The notes under the pieces: generated by a model
Databases searched by the model: none
What the model was told of the DNA's origin: nothing
Seen by the model: the letters and a program-made list of their open reading frames with translations, nothing else
Made by a program: the position numbers and the translations under genes
Part shown: one piece after another, positions 1 through 7,268 of the stretch
Position numbering within the stretch: position 1 is the first letter of the stretch
Layout of the letters: each line of letters begins with the position of its first letter
Assembly (NCBI GenBank): GCA_026417135.1
Contig: JAOADV010000002.1
Coordinates: forward strand, 1 to 64,000
Reading direction: 5' to 3'
Origin: Ignavibacteria bacterium
GTDB lineage: Bacteria > Bacteroidota > Ignavibacteria > Kapaibacteriales > UBA2268
Length of the DNA stretch: 64,000 bases

Positions 1-575
1 GCGTAGAAGGTGGCAGTGCTCTTGCTGGTAGATTCACGATACAAGGGCTTACGGTTGATGATGTAAACGGGGAGATGACGTTGCGATTAGTAGCAACTGG
101 GACGAACATATTGAACCAAAGTGGACAGATATTGAGGTTCAGTTTCGATTCGTATTTACCGACGGAGGCAGTAGGTACGGACTATTCGAAGTTAGAATTA
201 GACGTCGAGGCACAAGGAACGCAGTGCTTATTGGTTAGCGATATAGGCAGCGAAGTGAAGTTGGAGCCGGTCTGTGTTTACGATTTAAGGTGGATAGCGA
301 CATTAGGGAAGGAGTATTACTTAAAGGAGATAAGGCCTAATCCCACGAGCAGTAGCATACTTGAAGTAGAGTTTGGAGTAGCATTTGATGGGTGGACGGA
401 GATAGCGATAATCAATGCACAAGGTGAGATAGTCAAGCGAGTAGTAACGGGCGAGATGAAAGCTGGGGATTATGTAGTGCGAGTCGATGTTAGCGATTTA
501 TCGAACGGAATGTATATCATAACAATGCAAAGCCAAAGCTACCGAACAAAACAAGAATTTGTATTGACGAAGTAA
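1..575 (+). CDS. C-terminal part of a secreted protein with a T9SS type-A sorting domain (partial, 5' end outside window)
   Basis: The reading frame is open from base 3 to the stop at 573-575, so the gene starts before the window. The last ~80 residues form a type-A T9SS sorting domain: an IRPNPTSS entry motif, a beta-rich stretch with IAIINAQGEIV, then LSNGMYIITM and a terminal EFVLTK. Such domains carry cargo across the outer membrane through the type IX translocon and are then removed. The upstream part is beta-rich and unrecognised. Codon choice looks different from the neighbouring genes, with more G-ending and ACG/GCG-type codons, which may reflect a special protein class or transfer. 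The function of the passenger cannot be judged from this fragment. Confidence 0.85.
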   Translation, partial: VEGGSALAGRFTIQGLTVDDVNGEMTLRLVATGTNILNQSGQILRFSFDSYLPTEAVGTDYSKLELDVEAQGTQCLLVSDIGSEVKLEPVCVYDLRWIATLGKEYYLKEIRPNPTSSSILEVEFGVAFDGWTEIAIINAQGEIVKRVVTGEMKAGDYVVRVDVSDLSNGMYIITMQSQSYRTKQEFVLTK

Positions 576-586
576 CTAAATCTCAT

Positions 587-614
587 CCCCTTGAATGTTT
601 GAGTTTCCGAGGGG
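587..614 (+). terminator. Weak hairpin between convergent genes
   Basis: CCCCTTG at 587-593 can pair with CGAGGGG at 608-614 (7 bp, one G-U). No T-run follows, so it is at best a weak or factor-assisted terminator for the T9SS cargo gene. The remaining bases to 724 are AT-rich with nothing else recognised. Confidence 0.25.
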
Positions 615-724
615 AGGGGGCGTTAACAAGTAGAGAATAAACTAAAAGTAAAGAAGAACCTACTTTTCATTTCAATTGAGATAATTGAAATTTTAAAAAG
701 TCGATTTAAATTTAGATTTATTAA

Positions 725-1600
725 TTAGTATTTTAATTTCACCTCGAAAATATAGGGCCAATATTTGCCTGTTAAAAATATTCTTTTGTTTTGCTTATCG
801 TAAGCAATACCATTGATGACGTCGACATCGTCATTAGGCTTCAAAAAATTGCGAAGAGAAGAAACATCTATCCAAAATTTTACTTTGCCGTTTAGCAGGT
901 CAATTACTGCAATTAAGTCCTTCATCCATATGTTTGCCCAAATATCACCTTCGATATTTTCGAGTTCATTTAGGTTTGCAACGGGTGCAGATTTGTCGGT
1001 AACCATTAATTTGCCCTCGATTTGAAAAGTCTCTGGGTTTACGATTTTAAGTATATTTGTTCCGTCGCTTTGAACAAGAAATTTTTCATCTAAATTTGTT
1101 AGACCCCACCCTTCTCCAAGAAAGTCAACTCTTTTAATGTAGTTAAAAGTCTGGGGGTCGAGTATTAATATTTGATTGTTCTGCCAAGTTAGTAAAAATA
1201 TTTTGTTATCGTGTATAGCCATACCTTCGGCGAACAAGTGATTTTCGAGCTGAATTTTTTTTTCAACTTTTCCAGTCGCTGGGTTGATTTTTCTTAAGGA
1301 AGATTTTCCATACTCTCCAGTGGACTCATACAGAAAACCGTTGTGAAATACTAAACCTTGTGTGAATGCATCGTTGTCGTGTGGAATTTTTCGAATTACT
1401 TCAATTTGATAAATCTTGGTGTTTTCGACACTCTCGACTTTTGGCTTTTCGGTTATTTTTATGTTTTCTCTTTTTTCATAGGGAATTTCTTCTTTTTTTG
1501 TGCAACTGAAGAAAAAAAGAATTATACAGAATAAAGCAAAGGAATGTAAAATTTTGGCCAATTCTAATTTATCTTTCGCCGATGAATATGGTTGAACCAT
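725..1600 (-). CDS. Glutaminyl-peptide cyclotransferase (beta-propeller type), predicted lipoprotein
   Basis: Converts N-terminal glutamine of secreted proteins to pyroglutamate. The sequence matches the plant/bacterial beta-propeller glutaminyl cyclase family: IPHDNDAFTQGL, STGEYGKSSL, an ENIEGDIWANIW segment and a final NGIAYD...FLTGKYWP. A hydrophobic stretch followed by FFSC (lipobox) suggests it is anchored by lipid in the envelope. The ATG at 1600 lies inside the upstream methyltransferase gene (32-base overlap). A TTG at 1561 (residue 14) just after that gene's stop would give a cleaner signal peptide and may be the true start. Pyroglutamate capping of exported proteins is known to be widespread in Bacteroidetes, and the T9SS cargo next door fits this. 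Confidence 0.85.
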   Translation of the reverse strand: MVQPYSSAKDKLELAKILHSFALFCIILFFFSCTKKEEIPYEKRENIKITEKPKVESVENTKIYQIEVIRKIPHDNDAFTQGLVFHNGFLYESTGEYGKSSLRKINPATGKVEKKIQLENHLFAEGMAIHDNKIFLLTWQNNQILILDPQTFNYIKRVDFLGEGWGLTNLDEKFLVQSDGTNILKIVNPETFQIEGKLMVTDKSAPVANLNELENIEGDIWANIWMKDLIAVIDLLNGKVKFWIDVSSLRNFLKPNDDVDVINGIAYDKQNKRIFLTGKYWPYIFEVKLKY

Positions 1601-2576
1601 AAGTAGTTTTAATAATTTTTATGTCGGAAAACCAAGCTTCTTTTAAAAGTAGAACAATTTCGGTTTGTGTAAGTAAGTCACCTTCGGATGTTAGAAGTAG
1701 TAAATTCATCGATTCGATAGCTGCAATTTTGGGATTTACTCTGTCGTTGTCAAACAAGGTTTCTTGGACAACGATTTTGCCTTTTCTCTTTAATGCGTCG
1801 AAAACTTTATTCAATAGATTCAAGCATTGTTTAAATGAAAGCAAGCGAAGTACATTCGATACAATAACAAGGTCGTAATCTTTTCCTATATCGTCGGTCA
1901 TAAAATTTCCAGCTTTTATGTTGACCAATCCGGTAAAACCTTTTCTTTCGACGTAGCTTTGAGTGAATGGAATAATTTCTTCGAAGTCGAATAATGTCAA
2001 GTCAATATTAATGTTCTTTTTCAAGAGTTCAAGTCCGAAAGTTCCCGGTCCGCAACCTAAATCCAGTGCTTTAATTACTTTCGATAAATCGAGATAACTA
2101 ACAAGTTCTGGAGCTTGATAGTTTGCGCGCCAATTTATTATAAACATTAAGCCTTCTATGACTTCTGGTGGTATTTTGGATAAAGAATGTTCGTTTTTAT
2201 TGAATCCTTCTTTAATTACTCTTGGGAGTTGGAGCCAACTATTGATTAAAAACCAAAACAGTTTGAAGTTCCCAAGATATTTTTCGTTACCTTTGACAAG
2301 ATACATTTTCCCTTCTTTGGTATTTGAATACTTTGTCCCCGATTTTTGCAACACTCCCAAAGAGACTAAGAAATTAAGCAATCGTGTGGTTCCACGAACA
2401 GGTGCATTGATTATTTCGGCAATTTCATCGGCTGATTTAAAGTCTTCCCCAAGGGCATTGAATATTTCTAATTCAATGGCAGCGAGAAATGCAATGCTTT
2501 GCTGAAACTGGGAAGCAAGGTCTAAAAACTTTTCTGCTGTCGTATCGACAAAGTAGCTAACTTCTACTTTTTTCAT
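1569..2576 (-). CDS. SAM-dependent O-methyltransferase with N-terminal winged-helix dimerisation domain
   Basis: Residues ~20-100 look like the dimerisation/winged-helix domain of the acetylserotonin O-methyltransferase class (AAIELEIFNALG...SADEIAEIINAP). Residues ~171-180 carry the SAM-binding motif LDLGCGPGTF, and YDLVIVSNVLRLL follows as motif II. Length (335 aa) is normal for this family. The substrate is unknown; relatives methylate hydroxyl groups on small aromatic or polyketide molecules, and BchU of green sulfur bacteria belongs to the same fold. No pigment genes are nearby. The 3' end overlaps the start assigned to the glutaminyl cyclase, so the two are probably cotranscribed. Confidence 0.75.
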   Translation of the reverse strand: MKKVEVSYFVDTTAEKFLDLASQFQQSIAFLAAIELEIFNALGEDFKSADEIAEIINAPVRGTTRLLNFLVSLGVLQKSGTKYSNTKEGKMYLVKGNEKYLGNFKLFWFLINSWLQLPRVIKEGFNKNEHSLSKIPPEVIEGLMFIINWRANYQAPELVSYLDLSKVIKALDLGCGPGTFGLELLKKNINIDLTLFDFEEIIPFTQSYVERKGFTGLVNIKAGNFMTDDIGKDYDLVIVSNVLRLLSFKQCLNLLNKVFDALKRKGKIVVQETLFDNDRVNPKIAAIESMNLLLLTSEGDLLTQTEIVLLLKEAWFSDIKIIKTTYGSTIFIGER

Positions 2577-2608
2577 ATAACTATATAAATAAGTTTAGTA
2601 ATTTCGAA

Positions 2609-3409
2609 CTAACGTTCAAGTATGTTTTTAAGTTCCTTAACTACGATAACAATGTCTGGCGGGTTTTCTCCGACTATTTCTTGCAAGTCACCGACAGTAT
2701 AATCCTTTTCAAGAAAAATTCTGTCTTTCCAGCGAGATAATTTGTTGACGACTTTTTCTAAGGAAGGGAATCGCAAGTCGACAAGCTCAAGTATTTTGTC
2801 GGTTGGTGGTTCAATAATCTGCACAATTTCTTCTTGAACAATTTTTTTCTTCTTTTTCTCTCTAATTTCTTTCTTTACAGTTTGAGTTTTCTTTGTCTTG
2901 TAGTAAGTGTCGTGGGCGTTGACAAGGATTGAAAATTTTACATTTCTGTTGAATTTTAAAACTTCTTCTAATTCGAGAATCTTACTTTCAATTTCAGAAT
3001 TAAGATTAGCAGAGTTCTTCTCGAATCCATCGTATTTAAAGGCTTGTAATCCTTCTTTAAGATGTCTGACTGTGAAATTTCTTTCAAATTCTGCATACTT
3101 GTTGGTATCGGGAATCGAAAATTTTTCTGTTTTTCTTATCACGTCCCATTCGTATAATATTACTTCGATAGTCTCGCCACTATTAAACACTTGTTGATAA
3201 AAACCAGTCAGTGGGTTCGACTTTATTTTGAACTTTTTCCCACTACTCGTTCTAAATTCAATAGTTACTGGAACTGGATTACCAGTATATTCGTCTGTTA
3301 CCTTTCCTTGTAAAATTACTTGCACGTTCTGATTGTTTAGGAACTGAGAAATTAAAATATTGGGGTTGATTGTAAATGTCATTAAAAGAAAAATAAAAAG
3401 TGGCTTCAT
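2609..3409 (-). CDS. Secreted hypothetical protein with carboxypeptidase-regulatory-like domain
   Basis: The start is set at the ATG at 3409, which opens a signal peptide (MKPLFIFLLM...NPNILISQ). The frame is open further upstream, but that part is atypically Phe-rich. Residues ~30-110 (LQGKVTDEYTGNPVPVTIEF...SNPLTGFYQQVF) look like a CarboxypepD_reg/CNA-B beta-sandwich, common on Bacteroidetes envelope proteins. A lysine-rich stretch (KKEIREKKKKK) then leads to a C-terminal part with FSILVNAHDT and IVVKELKN that may be a degenerate OmpA-like peptidoglycan-binding fold; this is weak. Probably periplasmic or outer-membrane associated. Function unknown. It is divergent from the M28 peptidase gene. 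Confidence 0.65.
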   Translation of the reverse strand: MKPLFIFLLMTFTINPNILISQFLNNQNVQVILQGKVTDEYTGNPVPVTIEFRTSSGKKFKIKSNPLTGFYQQVFNSGETIEVILYEWDVIRKTEKFSIPDTNKYAEFERNFTVRHLKEGLQAFKYDGFEKNSANLNSEIESKILELEEVLKFNRNVKFSILVNAHDTYYKTKKTQTVKKEIREKKKKKIVQEEIVQIIEPPTDKILELVDLRFPSLEKVVNKLSRWKDRIFLEKDYTVGDLQEIVGENPPDIVIVVKELKNILER

Positions 3410-3552
3410 AATCGAAATTATTCTTTTGAAGAAATATAGGAATAACAAATTAAAAAAGATTTTGAAAAAGATAAAACAAAAACACACAAATTTCTCGGTG
3501 GATTTAAAAAGCCTTGTTGTTTTTTGTTAATTTAGAACTTTTTAGATACGAA

Positions 3553-4899
3553 ATGATGCGAATTATTTTAGCTTTAGTTTTTTTGCTTTTTCTGGACTTT
3601 GAACCCTCTTTGACAAGAGGTGGAATAGATATTATATATTCAAATTTGAAAAGAATATACAACCACGGAATCAAGAATGAAACTTCTTGGAGAAAATTAG
3701 TATCACTATGCGATGATTTTGGACCAAGGCTCAGCGGTAGCGAGAATCTTGAAAACGCTTTGGATTGGATAGAAAGCGTTCTGAAAACGGAAGGTTTCGA
3801 TAGTGTTTGGAGCGAAGAAGTTTTAGTGCCAAAATGGGTGAGAATTTATGAGGATTGCGAGCTTATTTATCCTCGGCGAAAGGTTCTACCAGTTATGGCT
3901 TTTGGTGGCAGCGTTTCAACTCCATCGAATGGTATCTTCGCAGAAGTCCTTGTAGTTAAGAGCTTTGATGAACTTCTGCAAAAAAAGGAATTAGCAAAGG
4001 GTAAAATTGTTGTCTATAATCCTCCGTATGAAGGATATGGAAAAACCGTTCAATATCGTTGGCTCGGAGCTATCCGTGCAGCAGAAGTTGGCGCAATTGC
4101 AGCGCTTTGTCGACCAATTTCACCACTTTCGTTAAACAATCCACATACAGGGGTAATGAGTTACAATGATACAGTCCCCAAAATTCCTTTTGCTTCATTG
4201 ACCGAAGAAGATGTTCTACTTTTACAACGTTTTCAAGATAGAGGTATAACTCCAAAAATTTATTTGAAGATTGAAACACGTCACGATGGACTTTTCCCTT
4301 CGAGAAATCTTATTGCCCAAATAAACGGTAGTGTTTTACCTAATGAAATAATTGCTTTTGGTGGACACCTTGACTCATGGGATGTTGGTTCGGGTGCCCA
4401 CGACGATGCTGGCGGCTGTATCATTACTTGGGAGTCTCTTCGTTTGATTAAAGAGCTCAATATTAAACCAAAGCGAACATTAAGGTTAGTGTTTTGGGTT
4501 AATGAGGAAAATGGATTAGCGGGTGGAGAAAAATATGCAGAGCTCCACAAATCGGAACCTCACACATTGCTTTTGGAATTCGATGTAGGGGTTTTCCCGC
4601 CTAAAGGAATTGGTTTTACTGGACCGGACACTACTTGGACGAAAGTTAAGTCCTTCGAAAAGTATATCCAGGATTTTTATCCTAATGTCGTGGTTTTTAA
4701 AGGTGGTGGTGGGGTAGATATTTCACCGATGATGAGGGAAGGATACCCAGGTGCATCTATTAGTACTGATGATGGTGGAAAATACTTTTGGTTTCATCAT
4801 TCCCATAAAGATACCCCCGACAAAATCGACTTGAAAAATCTGAATGATTGTATAAATCTTACTGTTATGTTTATTTATTTGTGTTCGGAACTTTTATAA
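3553..4899 (+). CDS. M28 family zinc metallopeptidase (carboxypeptidase Q-like), exported
   Basis: The start is taken as the ATG at 3553 (a second ATG follows at 3556), which begins a signal peptide MMRIILALVFLLFL; an upstream TTG frame extension is less likely. A PA-domain insert precedes the catalytic domain. Zinc-ligand motifs of M28 are visible: GGHLDSWDVG, AHDDAGG, the Glu pair in WVNEENGLAGG and HHSHKDTPDK near the C-terminus. The enzyme should be a periplasmic or secreted di-zinc aminopeptidase/carboxypeptidase clearing dipeptides. About 448 aa is the usual size for the M28 group with a PA domain. It sits 11 bases before the biotin-carrier gene, so they may share a transcript without an obvious functional link. 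Confidence 0.88.
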   Translation: MMRIILALVFLLFLDFEPSLTRGGIDIIYSNLKRIYNHGIKNETSWRKLVSLCDDFGPRLSGSENLENALDWIESVLKTEGFDSVWSEEVLVPKWVRIYEDCELIYPRRKVLPVMAFGGSVSTPSNGIFAEVLVVKSFDELLQKKELAKGKIVVYNPPYEGYGKTVQYRWLGAIRAAEVGAIAALCRPISPLSLNNPHTGVMSYNDTVPKIPFASLTEEDVLLLQRFQDRGITPKIYLKIETRHDGLFPSRNLIAQINGSVLPNEIIAFGGHLDSWDVGSGAHDDAGGCIITWESLRLIKELNIKPKRTLRLVFWVNEENGLAGGEKYAELHKSEPHTLLLEFDVGVFPPKGIGFTGPDTTWTKVKSFEKYIQDFYPNVVVFKGGGGVDISPMMREGYPGASISTDDGGKYFWFHHSHKDTPDKIDLKNLNDCINLTVMFIYLCSELL

Positions 4900-4910
4900 G
4901 GAAATAGTTT

Positions 4911-5429
4911 ATGGAAAAATATGTTGTAAGATTCGAGGGAAAATCTTTTGAAGTTTTACTCGACCCTAAAGACCCAAAGAAATTCAAAGCCAATGGAGTC
5001 GATGTTCAAATCGAATTGTTAAAGAAAATCCCACCAAATATTTATTTCTTCTTAGTTAATAACAAAGTTGTTCTTGTAACTGCTAAAAATCAAGATAATG
5101 GTTCAATAAAGGCAACTATTGATGGTTTTGAGCTTGAAGTCGAAGTAACTTCCGAAGCAAGTGAAATATTGAGAAACTTTATCAAAGAAAGTGGCGACGA
5201 AAAGTTGAAATATGCAAAGATTAAAGCTCCAATGCCCGGTTTAGTTGTAAAAGTGCTTTTTCAAGAAGGTTCTTTTGTTAACAAAGGAGACAAAGTTGTA
5301 ATTATCGAGGCTATGAAAATGGAGAATGCACTATCTTCTCCGATTTCGGGTAAAATACAAAAGGTTTTGGTCAAAGAAGGCGATGCTGTTGAAAAGGATG
5401 CTTTGCTTATGGAAGTAACAGCGGATTAA
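4911..5429 (+). CDS. Biotin/lipoyl-attachment domain protein (biotin carboxyl carrier subunit)
   Basis: The C-terminal ~75 residues form a biotinyl domain with the EAMKMEN motif; Lys136 is the predicted biotinylation site and the paired half is SPISGKIQKVLVKEGDAV. The first ~95 residues are a beta-rich region typical of the stand-alone carrier subunit of acyl-CoA carboxylases or decarboxylases in Bacteroidetes-like bacteria. The partner carboxylase and carboxyltransferase genes are not in this window, so the carrier is an orphan here. The AMKM context favours biotin over lipoate. Confidence 0.85.
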   Translation: MEKYVVRFEGKSFEVLLDPKDPKKFKANGVDVQIELLKKIPPNIYFFLVNNKVVLVTAKNQDNGSIKATIDGFELEVEVTSEASEILRNFIKESGDEKLKYAKIKAPMPGLVVKVLFQEGSFVNKGDKVVIIEAMKMENALSSPISGKIQKVLVKEGDAVEKDALLMEVTAD

Positions 5430-5477
5430 ATTTTTATTTACCTTCTACGTCAGATTACGTGTAAATTTCTTTTGCTG

Positions 5478-6893
5478 ATGAATGTTGTTTGGTTTCAAAT
5501 TTTATTGATATTTCTTTTTGCATTATCTTGTTCCAGTCCAAAAAGGGTCAAAGACTTTGAACTTCAAAAAGAGGTTTGGGATACCCCCGATACGAATGTA
5601 TTTAAAAGTTATTTAAAAGGAACGGTAACCATTGATTCTGTCGACCCTGCCAATCTTCATTATGATATTTGGAGAATAGACATCGATAAGTATCCCGATA
5701 CAGTTAAACTCTACACAAGAGTTTTCGATGGAAAAGGGAATTTTGTTTCGCAAATGGCAAAGCCATATTGTAAAAGTGAGCATATATACTTTAATTTTTT
5801 GGAGGAATATCTCGGCAAAGTTTACAATATTAGAAGGGTCGTTATCGATACCTTTTTTGTAAGGGAATACGGGGCTAATGATTCTATCCCTTATAATATT
5901 GCTTTAACAATTGATTATAGCGGTTCGATGAGCGGGGTTATGAATGCCATATTTGATGGTGCAGAGATGTTTATTTCTATGAAATATCCTTTCGATAGAA
6001 TCGCGTTTGCTTCGTTCAACAAAAATTTTACCTTAAAAATTCCTTTCGAAACAGATAAGAATAAACTATTGAACGAGTTCCGAGCAAAGAAATTAGAAGG
6101 CTTTGGGCTATATTCGGGTGTTTTCGATGCAATTTATAAAAGTATTTTGCTTTTCAACGAATTGCCTAATGATGGAAATCCTCGGCTTGTTGTTGTTTTT
6201 TCGGATGGTGATGACAACTATTCAAAGGCAAAAATCGGCGAGATAATACAATTAGCTAAAGAAAAAAAAGTTCACATTTTTACCGTCGCCTTTGGTTATT
6301 CGTTGGATGATAATTTAAAGGATTTAGCTTTCAATACTGGTGGAAAGTTTTATAAAGCCTATTCCAAAGACGATTTGAAGTTGATTTTCCTCGATATTTA
6401 TATGAGCCTTAGAAATTATTATCTAATATCCTATAAACCTCCAAAGTTTTGGGGTTTTCATCGTGTTGTTTCTTATCTGGATATACCAGGCCGGAAAGAT
6501 ACTCTTTGGGCAGAAGGATTTTACGATACATCTGAAATGTGGAAAGATGAAGGGGAAAGTTTTGTTCGCCCTATTTTCTTTGATTTTGATAAATGGGAGA
6601 TTAAACCCGAGTCGTATCCGATAATCGAGGAAATTGTGGACCAAATGTTTGCTCGACCCAAATTAAGATTAGAAATACAAGGACATACCGATAACATTGG
6701 TACCGTTGAATATAACCAAGCACTATCGGAGCGTCGTGCAAAAGCAGTTTATGATGCTTTAGTTTCGAGAGGTGTCGAGCCGAAAAGGCTCCGCTGGCGT
6801 GGTTTTGGAATGTCGCAACCAATTGCTACTAACGAAACCGAAGAGGGACGAGCAAAAAACCGCCGTACGCAATTTGTTATACTTGCTAAGTAG
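5478..6893 (+). CDS. VWA domain plus OmpA-like lipoprotein
   Basis: The ATG at 5478 begins a lipoprotein signal (MNVVWFQILLIFLFALSCSS). Residues ~130-330 are a von Willebrand A domain with an intact MIDAS motif DYSGSMS and a later VFSDGDDN. The C-terminus is an OmpA/MotB peptidoglycan-binding domain (FFDFDKWEIKP, EIQGHTDNIG, LSERRAKAVYDAL, RRTQFVI). The layout suggests an outer-membrane lipoprotein that holds the cell wall and presents a metal-dependent protein-binding domain. An inverted repeat (ATTTAC...GTAAAT) lies in the 48-base gap before it. Followed 10 bases later by a small lipoprotein gene and then the subtilase, suggesting one transcript. Confidence 0.85.
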   Translation: MNVVWFQILLIFLFALSCSSPKRVKDFELQKEVWDTPDTNVFKSYLKGTVTIDSVDPANLHYDIWRIDIDKYPDTVKLYTRVFDGKGNFVSQMAKPYCKSEHIYFNFLEEYLGKVYNIRRVVIDTFFVREYGANDSIPYNIALTIDYSGSMSGVMNAIFDGAEMFISMKYPFDRIAFASFNKNFTLKIPFETDKNKLLNEFRAKKLEGFGLYSGVFDAIYKSILLFNELPNDGNPRLVVVFSDGDDNYSKAKIGEIIQLAKEKKVHIFTVAFGYSLDDNLKDLAFNTGGKFYKAYSKDDLKLIFLDIYMSLRNYYLISYKPPKFWGFHRVVSYLDIPGRKDTLWAEGFYDTSEMWKDEGESFVRPIFFDFDKWEIKPESYPIIEEIVDQMFARPKLRLEIQGHTDNIGTVEYNQALSERRAKAVYDALVSRGVEPKRLRWRGFGMSQPIATNETEEGRAKNRRTQFVILAK

Positions 6894-6903
6894 GTGAATT
6901 ATT

Positions 6904-7251
6904 ATGAAGTTTTTCTATTACTTTATACTTTTTCTAATTGCGATATCGGGACAATTTTGTGTGAAAAAAGATATAGAAAAAACTTTCGACCAGAAGTTCG
7001 AACCAAAGCTTAAGATTTTAATGAATAATCCAGAATATTTGGGTGGTAATAAAAAGATACGTTGTATTTTGGAGATGTATAGAAACTTGGATTTCATCAT
7101 TAAAGATAAGTTAGAGGCTGTTGGCTTAAAAGTGATTACCGAAGCAGGAAACATAATTGTTGTCGAAGGTGATGTTGTTGCCTTGCGGAAGGCTTCAAGA
7201 TATGATTTTATTCACCGTATTGGTTTATCACAAGAATATAAGTTTGAATAA
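6904..7251 (+). CDS. Small exported protein resembling a subtilase propeptide (I9-like), possible lipoprotein
   Basis: 115 aa with an N-terminal hydrophobic segment ending in GQFCVKKD, a possible lipobox. The C-terminal ~50 residues (LEAVGLKVITEAGNIIVVEGDVVALRKASRYDFIHRIGLS split over the segment) have the same pattern as the propeptide-like segment of the next gene (ENYGCEILVEVGDIVAVNIP..LEDLIDDPKVLRLS). That pattern is the ferredoxin-like prodomain/inhibitor fold found in front of S8 proteases. It could act as a separate intramolecular-chaperone-type or inhibitor protein for the protease downstream. The similarity is by eye only. No close family is recognised. Confidence 0.6.
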   Translation: MKFFYYFILFLIAISGQFCVKKDIEKTFDQKFEPKLKILMNNPEYLGGNKKIRCILEMYRNLDFIIKDKLEAVGLKVITEAGNIIVVEGDVVALRKASRYDFIHRIGLSQEYKFE

Positions 7252-7268
7252 TTATTTTCATTGAAGTT

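Noticed and set aside
1569-2576. Bacteriochlorophyllide C-20 methyltransferase (BchU)
   Set aside because: Same fold, but no photosynthesis genes nearby and no residue evidence specific to BchU.
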